Below are positions 8,117-15,688 of a DNA stretch of 32,793 nt, piece after piece (the stretch's first letter is position 1; the number at the start of each line of letters is the position of its first letter). Origin of the DNA: Thermoguttaceae bacterium (GTDB lineage Bacteria > Planctomycetota > Planctomycetia > Pirellulales > Thermoguttaceae); the NCBI GenBank assembly GCA_017454585.1, contig JAFTCU010000032.1:1-32793 (forward strand), read 5' to 3'. The position numbers and the translations under genes are program-made. The notes under the pieces were generated by a model. It worked only from the letters and a program-made list of their open reading frames with translations. It was not told the origin of the DNA and did no database searches.

Positions 8117-9367
8117 TCAATCAACCAGATCGCCGATGAGCATGATTTTGCCGACCCACCAGTTCGTGCCGTCGTATTTCGGGTCGCCGTCCTCGTAGCT
8201 CTTCACGGCGTGGCGGTCGGGCTGGACCGAGTCGATCTCCACCGTGACTTCGTGGACCGCTTCCGGAGCTTTCTCATCCCAGAAGCACCAGAGCGTCGCC
8301 AGGCGGTACCAGCTGCAGTAACTATCGAAGCGCTTGGACGGGTTTTCGGCGCGTTTCCCATCGACCGTCACATAAACCTGAGCCGCATTGGGGCCCAAAA
8401 TGTCGTAGAGTTTCGCCATGGTGCCGCGGAATTTGAACGTCAGCGTGCTGCCGGGCTTCCCGGAAAACCACATCTCGCCCGTGCGGTTGGTGAAGCCGTA
8501 ATTCGGCTCACCCTCTTCGACTTTTTTCCACTCACCCTTGAGCATTTCGGGCGTGATGCTGACCATTTTGGCGTTTTCGTAGTTTCCTTCGATGAAGACC
8601 TTTTCGAGCAGCGGCGCGTGGTCGATCCCGGGCAGATCCTTCATTTTCTCAAAACCCGCTTTAATGTCGGCGAGGTAAAGCTCGTGGCCCTCATCACCCG
8701 GGTGAACGCCGTCTTTCGCGAAGAGGATCACGCCTTCCGGCGCTTCGTCGCCCTTCATGATGAGCTTCCCGTCATCGACCATCTGCGCGACGCGTTTCCC
8801 GAAGTTAATGGTCGGGATCCCGTAGAAATCGGCAAGCATTTCCATCGCTCCGGCGGCACGGGCAAGTTTACCGGACTGGTAGTCGCCGACCGTGGCGACC
8901 GTCACGGTATAGACGAACACGATGTCGGTCTTCGGATTGTGCTTCCAGATCTGACGCACGATCCCCTCCATCTGCTTCCAGATGTTGATCGGATTGTTCC
9001 CGCCGTCATTGGTCGCGAACTCGACGAAAACCAGGTCGGGATCGTGGCGCAGAACGTCGTAGCCGAGACGGAAAACGCCGAGGTCAGACCCGGTTCCGCC
9101 GATGGCCGCGTGGATCTCGTTGATCGTCGCATTCGGGAACGTCTCGCCGAGGAATTTGGAGGTCTTCGGGCGCCAGCCGTTCTGGGCGGTGATCGAGCCG
9201 CCGAAGTACGCGACGGTGACGGTCTCGCCGGCTTTCAGCTTCGCGATGGTGTTTCCGATCCCCGTCCGGGGATGGCAGTCGAAGGAATCCTGCTGAACGT
9301 ACTCGGGCATGGCCTGAGCGCAGGCGGCCAGGAAAAGAAAGAGGAAGGCGGTCAAAAGTTTTTTCAT
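8117..9367 (-). CDS. SGNH/GDSL-family hydrolase, exported (possible lipoprotein)
   Basis: A 416-residue protein. The SGNH blocks are clear: GGSIT with nucleophile Ser58, AIGGTGS (oxyanion Gly), VEFATND with Asn120, and DGVHP with Asp219 and His222. The N-terminus is hydrophobic and reads LAAC at residues 13-16, matching a lipobox, but AQA-MP just after also fits signal peptidase I; both are possible. After the catalytic part, residues of about 260-416 look like a beta-rich accessory domain (GEMWFSGKPGSTLTFKF, VYVTVDGK). Predicted role: carbohydrate or ester deacetylation. AAGGAG 6 nt upstream supports the start. The ppk stop is only 33 bp upstream on the same strand, so read-through from the polyphosphate operon is possible. 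Confidence 0.85.
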   Translation of the reverse strand: MKKLLTAFLFLFLAACAQAMPEYVQQDSFDCHPRTGIGNTIAKLKAGETVTVAYFGGSITAQNGWRPKTSKFLGETFPNATINEIHAAIGGTGSDLGVFRLGYDVLRHDPDLVFVEFATNDGGNNPINIWKQMEGIVRQIWKHNPKTDIVFVYTVTVATVGDYQSGKLARAAGAMEMLADFYGIPTINFGKRVAQMVDDGKLIMKGDEAPEGVILFAKDGVHPGDEGHELYLADIKAGFEKMKDLPGIDHAPLLEKVFIEGNYENAKMVSITPEMLKGEWKKVEEGEPNYGFTNRTGEMWFSGKPGSTLTFKFRGTMAKLYDILGPNAAQVYVTVDGKRAENPSKRFDSYCSWYRLATLWCFWDEKAPEAVHEVTVEIDSVQPDRHAVKSYEDGDPKYDGTNWWVGKIMLIGDLVD

Positions 9368-9400
9368 GAGTGGCTCCTTGGGGGAAAAAGGGGGAAATAT

Positions 9401-11605
9401 TTATTTATCCGGTTTTTGCAGCGGAATGTACTGCAGCGGCGTGGCGGACGGCGCGTTCGCGGCCTCGACTGCCTGACGGTACAAAATCTCCTGAGCTCGG
9501 ATCTTTTCCTGATTCTTGCCGGGTTTACGCTTTTTCCACGTGCCGTCCGGCTGAAGCTCGTGCGATTTCTGATTGTCCGCGAGGTAAAGGTTTAGCGCGC
9601 TGAGAATTCGTTTTCTCAGAGGCTGAGCCAAAACCGGAAACAGAATCTCAAGACGGTGATCCAGATTTCGCGTCATCCAGTCGGCGCTGGCAAGGTAAAC
9701 CTCCGGGTTACCCGCGTTTTGGAAGTAGAAAATTCTTGCGTGTTCCAAAAACCGGTCAATGATCGAAAAGACCTGAATGTTTTCCGAAAGCCCAGGAATC
9801 CCCGGCTTCAGACAGCAAATTCCTCGAACGTTGAGCTGAATTTTAACTCCGCGTTGGGACGCACGGTAAAGCGCCTCAATGACGGCGCGGTCTTCCAAAG
9901 CGTTCATCTTGGCGCGAATACAGCCTGGCTGTTCCGGCGTGGAAACGGTGATCTCACGTTCGATCAACTCGAGAAAACGGCGTCTGAGCAAAACCGGCTC
10001 AACAGTGAGTCTTTTCCAGCCAACGGACTCGGAGTAACCCGTCAGAATGTTGAAAAAAGCGGCGATGTCCGCCGTGATTTCCGGGTTACAGGTCATCAGT
10101 GCGATGTCAGAATACAACTTGGCGGTTTTATCATTATAGTTTCCGGTCGAAAGGTGTGCGTACCGCACGATCCTGCCTTTTTCACGCCGGATGATCAAAA
10201 GGGCTTTGGCGTGTGTTTTGAAGCCTACGATTCCATAGATAACGTGGCAGCCGGCATCTTCAAGCCGCTGTGTCCACTGAATGTTTCGGGACTCATCGAA
10301 TCGGGCGCGCAGTTCCACCAGAACCGTCACTTCCTTGCCGTTCTGAGCCGCCTTGATCAAGGCTTTAACGATGGGAGAATCGCCGCTCGTACGGTAGAGC
10401 GTTTGTTTGATCGCGAAAACGTTTGGATCGCTTGCGGCCTTTTCCAGAAGGTCCACTACCGGCGTGAATTTCTCATACGGCATAAAAAGCATAATATCAC
10501 GCTGTGAAATGCGTTCATAAAGGTCTTCGCAGTCTTTCAGATCAGCCGGCAGGACGGGCTTCCACTCCGGGTAATGTTCATTCTGGAGCCGAAAATGTTC
10601 GGAAAGCTCAAACAAAACCGTCGTATCAAGAGGTTCCAGAACATCGTAAATGTCACGATCCTGAATATTCAGCATCGCGGCAAGTTTACGGCGAATCAAA
10701 ACATCGGCCCCCTCAGAAATTTCCAGACGAACCGCATCCTGATACTTGCGCGAGATCACGGCATTTTCCACGCTCTGGGCGTAATTAGCCGAATCAACAG
10801 AAATGGAAACGTCTTCGTCACGGGTAATTCGGAAAATCGCATGAGCAAGGACTTCACACCCCGGAAAAATCAGGTCGGCGTTCCGGGCGATGATCTGTTC
10901 CAGAAAAACGAAACGTGTCTGTTCCGTGGAATCGTAGAAACGTACCAGTCGCATCAGCTGATCCGGCACAGGGACCACGGCAAGTTTTTCCTCATAACTT
11001 TCCTGAATTGGAGCTTTTCGCCGATTCTTTTTATGAGGCACATACGTTCCTGAATCGGAAGATTTCAGGGCTGAAATACTTGAGGGAACGCGCAAACGCA
11101 AAGCAACGTGAAGCTGAAGCGCCGGAAGAATCGGCATAGGATTGAAATCCTCGATCGCCAGAGGCGTAAGAACTGGAAGAATTTCATCGGCCAAATAATT
11201 CCGCAAGTAAGAGCTTTCCTGGTCGCTTAAATCTTTTAAACCCGAGACCGAAAGCCCGAACCGGGGGAGTTCATCCAGCATTTCATGGAATTCATTCGAC
11301 ACGGTTTTCATCAGCGAGTGCGTTTTAGCGGAAATTTTGGCCAAAAGCTCGGACGCTTCTTTCGATTCATTGGTTGCTTCTTCACGCCCGGCACGTTCCC
11401 GCTGAAGAATGTTCCCCATGCGAATTCTAAAGAATTCATCCAGATTGGAGCTGGTGATTGCGAGGAATTTGAGGCGTTCTGCGAACGGAACCTTTTCATC
11501 AAGTCCTTCATGAAGGACCCGCTCGTTAAACGCAAGCCAGCTCAAATCACGATTGATGAAATTTTCCGGGAGGCCAGTCGGTATTTTGTGTTTTTTGGGT
11601 GACAT
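9401..11605 (-). CDS. ppk: Polyphosphate kinase 1
   Basis: A 734-residue protein, a normal length for Ppk1, which builds inorganic polyphosphate from ATP reversibly. The N-terminal domain opens with FINRDLSWLAFNERVL. KQTLYRTSGDS and VELRARFDE precede the phospholipase-D-like half. The autophosphorylated His is expected at His484 in RYAHLSTGNYN; the second conserved His is His622 in FLEHARI. LDHRLEILFPV closes the C-terminal domain. It lies 33 bp after ppx on the same strand, so synthesis and breakdown enzymes appear co-transcribed. The ribosome-binding site is weak, which fits translational linkage. Residues of about 180-205 form a polar insertion with little conservation expected. Confidence 0.97.
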   Translation of the reverse strand: MSPKKHKIPTGLPENFINRDLSWLAFNERVLHEGLDEKVPFAERLKFLAITSSNLDEFFRIRMGNILQRERAGREEATNESKEASELLAKISAKTHSLMKTVSNEFHEMLDELPRFGLSVSGLKDLSDQESSYLRNYLADEILPVLTPLAIEDFNPMPILPALQLHVALRLRVPSSISALKSSDSGTYVPHKKNRRKAPIQESYEEKLAVVPVPDQLMRLVRFYDSTEQTRFVFLEQIIARNADLIFPGCEVLAHAIFRITRDEDVSISVDSANYAQSVENAVISRKYQDAVRLEISEGADVLIRRKLAAMLNIQDRDIYDVLEPLDTTVLFELSEHFRLQNEHYPEWKPVLPADLKDCEDLYERISQRDIMLFMPYEKFTPVVDLLEKAASDPNVFAIKQTLYRTSGDSPIVKALIKAAQNGKEVTVLVELRARFDESRNIQWTQRLEDAGCHVIYGIVGFKTHAKALLIIRREKGRIVRYAHLSTGNYNDKTAKLYSDIALMTCNPEITADIAAFFNILTGYSESVGWKRLTVEPVLLRRRFLELIEREITVSTPEQPGCIRAKMNALEDRAVIEALYRASQRGVKIQLNVRGICCLKPGIPGLSENIQVFSIIDRFLEHARIFYFQNAGNPEVYLASADWMTRNLDHRLEILFPVLAQPLRKRILSALNLYLADNQKSHELQPDGTWKKRKPGKNQEKIRAQEILYRQAVEAANAPSATPLQYIPLQKPDK

Positions 11606-11638
11606 ATATGAATTAGTGAGGTTTTGAGTAAGGAAAAA

Positions 11639-13216
11639 TCAGCTCATGAAAAAGATTCTCAAACCAAAAACGTCTTCAAACATTCGGCCCTGACTGCTAA
11701 GAGAACGATTTTTCAGGAGCAGTGTATCGTCCGGCGGGAGAATAATATACAAATCGTTTTCTTCCCGTTTAAACTGAAGCGTGTCGGGATCGATCGGGTT
11801 GCCGTGATTCAGCGCGTCCGCCACCCGCAAAATAGCGGCCAGTTTCGAAATGGCCACACGAGTTTCCCGCGAAAGTGACATAAACGCCTGATGGGACGGT
11901 TTCGGTGCCGAACGGAAACTGTAACGCGCGATGTACGCCGTCATTTCCTTTTCGTAGTCACGCAGACCGAAGATTTCCGAGTTGCTGATCAGGTAAAAAG
12001 AGTGTTTATGGAACGAGCGGTTACTCACGAAACAACCGCAATACTGCAAGATCGCCGCCGCCCGAAGCAGAAGGCACGACCGCTGCGGGAGGGCGTATTC
12101 GTTCTTCAGCTCGTCAAAAATACGAATCGCCAGTTTTTCCGTCTGATTGGCAGAATCCAGGTCCACACGGTATTTTTCGGCCAGGGAACGGGCAGCATCC
12201 AAAACGTCGTTTTGATAGTCGAGATTTTCCAGCCCCCAGACTTCACTCGCCATTACACGCAGTACACCGTGGCGCATAGAAGCGGAACCGACCAGAAAAG
12301 AGGGAACTTTCGTCCTCTGAAAAATCTCCTGGTAAGTCAGAAGGGCCGGAACCGTCATTTCAGCGGTCTGGAAATTGATCCCAAAAGTCTGGCAAAGCTG
12401 AGGGGTTTCCATCTTCATGCATCGCTCGACCAAACCGTCAAAACGGCTCGTGCGTACGGATTGCAGGTCACCGATTTTGGAAGGCCGGCCAATTTGCTTC
12501 CCCACAAAACGAGGTTCCGACCCCATCGCCAGCGCGAGATCTACCTCGTGGAACGGAAAGAACGCCTCTGCAGAAGTGAGGGTTTCGTGAATGGCGTGAC
12601 GGAAAATCGCCGCGTTATTTTCGAGCGAGTCGTTCGGGTCCGTGAGAAATTCCCGCATACGAATCGTTCCAATGTTCAAAATCTGGGAATGAATGACCGT
12701 CCCGCCGCGGAGAATCGCCAGAAGAGTGCTGCCTCCCCCAACGTTCACGATCAGAACGTTTTTCGATTCATCGCGTGGGAAATCATCACCCAGTTCCTCC
12801 TGGATCGCCGTAACGGAAAGCTGGATCTCTTCCGAAGAATCAATGATTTTCACATCCAAACCGGTAGAAATTTTGATTCTGTCGATGAAAATGTCAGCGT
12901 TGGAAGCCTCACGGATCGAAGCAGTCGCAACGACTCGAACCGGTTCAACGTGGTATTCAGCGAATCGTTTCTGAAACATTTTGAGGATTTCGATCCCAGC
13001 GCGCATCGACTGGGCAGAAAGACCACCTCGCTGGAAGGTTTCTTTTCCAAACCAGACACCGCGGTTCAACTGCTCAATAATTTTCAGCCGGCCGTCACTG
13101 TACGATTCAGCGATTGCGGCACGGATCGAGTTCGTCCCAATATCGACGGCAGCGAGGATTTTGGGCGGAAGGGATTTGCCAACCGGTTCAAGAGCAAAAT
13201 CATCAAACGATTCCAT
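11639..13216 (-). CDS. ppx: Exopolyphosphatase / Ppx-GppA family phosphatase with HD-type C-terminus
   Basis: A 525-residue protein. The first phosphate loop of the ASKHA fold is AVDIGTNSIR (residues 23-32); DSSEE (around 126-130) carries the likely catalytic Glu. The second loop reads NVGGGSTLL (158-166), whereas the family usually has D-I-G-G-G-S-T-E, so Asp is replaced by Asn158 and Glu by Leu165. The C-terminal half matches the HD-like domain of long Ppx proteins (RAAAILQYCG, HKHSFYLI, LAAILRVADAL). Role: processive hydrolysis of polyphosphate or of pppGpp. AAGGTGA 6 nt before ATG supports the start. It lies 11 bp after the transglutaminase-like gene and 33 bp before ppk. Family certain; full activity is not, given the changed loop. 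Confidence 0.93.
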   Translation of the reverse strand: MESFDDFALEPVGKSLPPKILAAVDIGTNSIRAAIAESYSDGRLKIIEQLNRGVWFGKETFQRGGLSAQSMRAGIEILKMFQKRFAEYHVEPVRVVATASIREASNADIFIDRIKISTGLDVKIIDSSEEIQLSVTAIQEELGDDFPRDESKNVLIVNVGGGSTLLAILRGGTVIHSQILNIGTIRMREFLTDPNDSLENNAAIFRHAIHETLTSAEAFFPFHEVDLALAMGSEPRFVGKQIGRPSKIGDLQSVRTSRFDGLVERCMKMETPQLCQTFGINFQTAEMTVPALLTYQEIFQRTKVPSFLVGSASMRHGVLRVMASEVWGLENLDYQNDVLDAARSLAEKYRVDLDSANQTEKLAIRIFDELKNEYALPQRSCLLLRAAAILQYCGCFVSNRSFHKHSFYLISNSEIFGLRDYEKEMTAYIARYSFRSAPKPSHQAFMSLSRETRVAISKLAAILRVADALNHGNPIDPDTLQFKREENDLYIILPPDDTLLLKNRSLSSQGRMFEDVFGLRIFFMS

Positions 13217-13227
13217 GATTCTTCACC

Positions 13228-14214
13228 TTATGGCTGAACGACTTTCATAATTTCACGGAAGGAAGGACCGCTTCCACCCTTTCCAACGACTTTGCAGGTA
13301 AATTTGACGGGCAGGTAACGCACTTTTTCACCGTCAGCGGTCACAAAATTATCGCCTTTCTGAAGGATGATGTACTGGAAAGGCATTTCACCAAATGCTT
13401 TGTCCCCGGCAGGCTGACAGGGGAACCAGAAACCCTGCCCATCTTCGTCCGTGAGGTAAAATTCCGCGTAACAGTGTTCAGGGACCCAGACGATTCGCGC
13501 AGGAATTCCTTTCGCACGGCAAATCGCGATGAAAAGGGACGAAAGTTCCTCGCAGTCACCCGTTCCGTCTTTCAGAGCGGCCACGGCGCCTTTGAGTTTT
13601 CCGTTTTCGTACCGGATGTTTGCCTGGACCCAGTCGTAAACTTCCTCAATTTCTTCCCAGGCATTTTTCGCGTCTTTGCCGATTTTTTTGGCGAGTTTTT
13701 GGATCTCCTTATCCTTCACCTCGATTTTCGGGGAGGGACCCAGGTAGAGCAGGAACTTTTTCAATTCCTTTTTGTCGGTGAGTTTTTGAAATTTTGACGT
13801 GTTTTCAGGCTTGAGCTGGGTGAAAGACTCGCACTCGAAACGCGTGACAACTTCCGCTTCCTCCCCCGCAGGAAGGTTTGGGATCGTGACGATCATGAGG
13901 GCAGAGCCGCCTTTTTGCTTCTTAATGTTGACTTTCGCGTAAGGGGAATGGCGTTCTTCAGCGATTTTGACCTTCTGTTCGGGCCAGTTCACCGGGATCG
14001 GGACCATTCCGACGGCGTTTTTCAGAGGGGCGTCGCCCGCTTTCACGAGTATCCCCGCTTCCCAGTACTGGGTTTTATTTTCTCCCAATTCGCAGCCGCC
14101 TTTGGGGAGTTCATTCCCGTTTTCATCAACATCCTTCTTAAACTGGGCGTTGGCCGAGAGGGAAAGGAGGGCAAAAGTCAGAGCCAAACCGAAAATGAAA
14201 GTGAAACGTTTCAT
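13228..14214 (-). CDS. Secreted transglutaminase-like (cysteine protease fold) protein
   Basis: A 328-residue protein with signal peptide MKRFTFIFGLALTFALLSLS (cleavage after ANA). Residues of about 50-150 are beta-rich and precede a transglutaminase core (PF01841): GTGDCEELSSLF gives Cys221, VPEHCYAEFYL gives His247. The third residue, normally Asp in a W-x-P-x-D-P motif, appears as FWFPCQP, i.e. Gln267. Bacterial relatives act as peptidases or peptide-modifying enzymes in the envelope. It is the first gene of the transglutaminase-ppx-ppk run, which is odd since its partners are cytoplasmic. AAAAGGA before the ATG supports the start. Function and activity are open. Confidence 0.82.
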   Translation of the reverse strand: MKRFTFIFGLALTFALLSLSANAQFKKDVDENGNELPKGGCELGENKTQYWEAGILVKAGDAPLKNAVGMVPIPVNWPEQKVKIAEERHSPYAKVNIKKQKGGSALMIVTIPNLPAGEEAEVVTRFECESFTQLKPENTSKFQKLTDKKELKKFLLYLGPSPKIEVKDKEIQKLAKKIGKDAKNAWEEIEEVYDWVQANIRYENGKLKGAVAALKDGTGDCEELSSLFIAICRAKGIPARIVWVPEHCYAEFYLTDEDGQGFWFPCQPAGDKAFGEMPFQYIILQKGDNFVTADGEKVRYLPVKFTCKVVGKGGSGPSFREIMKVVQP

Positions 14215-14242
14215 GATTTTTCCTTTTATTAATTTTCTCTCC

Positions 14243-14271
14243 TTGACGGGAAGCGGGTTTTATGTTATACT
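14243..14271 (+). promoter_or_regulatory. Sigma70 promoter of the OppD-type gene
   Basis: TTGACG at 14243-14248, a 17-bp spacer and TATACT at 14266-14271. The start would be near 14279, giving a leader of about 160 nt that contains two R4 hairpins. Confidence 0.7.
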
Positions 14272-14290
14272 AATTACGTTGCCTTGTGAA
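14264..14290 (-). promoter_or_regulatory. Possible divergent promoter of the transglutaminase-ppx-ppk operon
   Basis: On the minus strand TTCACA (14290-14285) and TATAAC (14269-14264) are 15 bp apart. The -10 box overlaps the -10 of the opposite promoter, so the two could compete for polymerase. The spacing is short, so this is a weaker call. Confidence 0.4.
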
Positions 14291-14306
14291 ACCAGGGACT
14301 TTTGCT

Positions 14307-14376
14307 GAACGACGCTGGAAGTATCGTCCCCGTGCAAGCAAACGTTTTTTAACGATGCTGGAATCGTCGTCCCCGG
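14307..14376 (+). repeat. Two R4 hairpins in the leader of the OppD-type gene
   Basis: Two copies of the AACGACGCTGGAAGCGTCGT-type unit lie at 14307-14332 and 14351-14376, both followed by CCCCG. Both are imperfect hairpins. Since transcription should begin near 14279, they would be in the 5' untranslated RNA. Confidence 0.6.
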
Positions 14377-14441
14377 AAAGAGTACACGCCGCCTCAGTGA
14401 GTAGGAGGAGGCTTTTTCGTTTTTTCACCCATGAACACGCC

Positions 14442-15452
14442 ATGAATGAACCAGAACCATTACTGGAGATCCGTCACCTGAAAACGTCCTTTTTTACCGA
14501 GGAAGGAGTCGCCCAAGCTGTCGATGATGTTTCCTTCACGATTCCTCGCGGGAAGACCGTCGGGGTGGTCGGCGAAAGCGGCTGCGGGAAATCCGTCACT
14601 GCCATGTCCGCTATGGGCTTGATTCTGCCACCGGGGAAAGTCGTGGGAGGTGAAATTCTCTTTCACGACCGGAAAGCGAAGGAGCCGGTGAATCTTCTCA
14701 CACTTCCGGAAGCTGAAATGCGAAAGTACCGCGGCGGCCATCTCGCGATGATTTTCCAGGAGCCGATGTCGTCCCTCAACCCGGTTTTCAGGATCGGGAA
14801 GCAAATCGCTGAAGCGGTACGGCTTCATACGCCGGGAATTACGAAAAAGGACGCGCTCGCCCGGGCGATTGAAATGCTTAAAAAGGTACGGATTCCAGAG
14901 CCGGAACTGCGTGCGAAGGATTTTCCCCACAATTTTTCGGGCGGAATGCGTCAGCGGGCCATGATCGCGATGGCACTTTCGTGCAGCCCCGAACTTCTCA
15001 TCGCGGATGAACCAACTACCGCGCTTGACGTAACGATCCAGGCGCAGATTCTCGAACTGCTCAATGAACTGAAGCAGTCTTACGGAATGTCCATCATGAT
15101 GATCACGCACGACTTGGGAGTCATCGCGGAAATGGCGGATGAAGTGGTCGTGATGTACGCCTCAAAGGTGGTCGAAAAAACCGACGTGAAAACGATTTTT
15201 ACGAACCCGTCGCATCCGTACACGCTAGGTCTGCTCGAGTCGCGTCCTGAACTTGGAAACGAGGCGGGAAGCACGGGGAAAAAGGCGCTTTACTCGATTC
15301 CGGGAATGGTCCCCAGCCCATTGAACTTCCCGGCCGGGTGCAAGTTTCATCCACGCTGTCCGAAATGCCAGGCTCTCTGCCGTGAAAAGGAACCGGAGCT
15401 TGTGGAAATCGCGCCGGGGCATGGGGTTCGATGCCACTTCGTGAAAAAATGA
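14442..15452 (+). CDS. Oligopeptide/dipeptide ABC transporter ATP-binding protein, OppD/DppD type
   Basis: 336 residues from ATG 14442, where the conserved [11 protein letters not shown] begins. The frame is open upstream to 14286 but that part consists of R4 repeats, so it is not coding. Walker A GESGCGKS (44-51), Q-loop Gln106, signature FSGGMRQ (165-171), Walker B LLIADEP (185-191) and H-loop His223 are intact. The C-terminal oligopeptide domain has the Cys cluster [11 protein letters not shown] and Cys313, typical of the family. Partner permeases, a binding protein and OppF are absent on both sides, so it would have to work with components encoded elsewhere. A four-codon reading frame, ATG at 14431 ending in TGA at 14443, overlaps the start codon. 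No close Shine-Dalgarno sequence; GGAGGAGG lies about 30 nt upstream. Confidence 0.93.
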   Translation: MNEPEPLLEIRHLKTSFFTEEGVAQAVDDVSFTIPRGKTVGVVGESGCGKSVTAMSAMGLILPPGKVVGGEILFHDRKAKEPVNLLTLPEAEMRKYRGGHLAMIFQEPMSSLNPVFRIGKQIAEAVRLHTPGITKKDALARAIEMLKKVRIPEPELRAKDFPHNFSGGMRQRAMIAMALSCSPELLIADEPTTALDVTIQAQILELLNELKQSYGMSIMMITHDLGVIAEMADEVVVMYASKVVEKTDVKTIFTNPSHPYTLGLLESRPELGNEAGSTGKKALYSIPGMVPSPLNFPAGCKFHPRCPKCQALCREKEPELVEIAPGHGVRCHFVKK

Positions 15453-15688
15453 ATGGGAGGATGAAAGGCGGTAATGGAGGCCGAAGGCCAGAATTACGCG
15501 CGGGTTAAATTTGCCACGGACGAAAAACGCGTAATTCCGGCCTGCGGCCTCCATTACCGCCTCCCATTTGTCCGTGGTGGTTTAGGTCGGCGCGTAATTC
15601 CGCGCTCCGCGCTCCTTTACCGCCTCCCATTTGTCCGTGGTGGTTTAGGCCGGCGCGTAATTCCGCGCTCCATTACCTCCTCTCATTT
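15453..15688. repeat. Array of four R3 elements between convergent genes
   Basis: R3 copies: forward 15453-15501; reverse 15528-15569, 15591-15632 and 15654-15688. The core is GGCGGTAATGGA, a palindromic tip (GGCC-GAA-GGCC, GGCC-TGC-GGCC or GCGC-TCC-GCGC), then GGAATTACGCG. The last copy has lost part of its tip. The reverse copies are separated by the same linker (GTCCGTGGTGGTTTAGG), giving a direct period of about 63 bp. The final copy overlaps the glycogen phosphorylase stop codon by two bases. No gene lies here. Confidence 0.85.

Noticed and set aside
8210..9595. Plus-strand frame across the SGNH and ppk ends
   Set aside because: It spans two genes whose minus-strand products carry conserved catalytic motifs.
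11891..13237. Plus-strand 448-codon frame opposite ppx
   Set aside because: No recognisable domain; ppx on the other strand is unmistakable.
14286..14441. N-terminal extension of the OppD-type protein
   Set aside because: This part consists of R4 hairpins and Arg-rich translation unlike any ABC ATPase; homology begins at 14442.
15453..15688. Possible CRISPR array
   Set aside because: Repeats are palindromic, differ from one another and share a constant linker instead of unique spacers; no cas gene is present.
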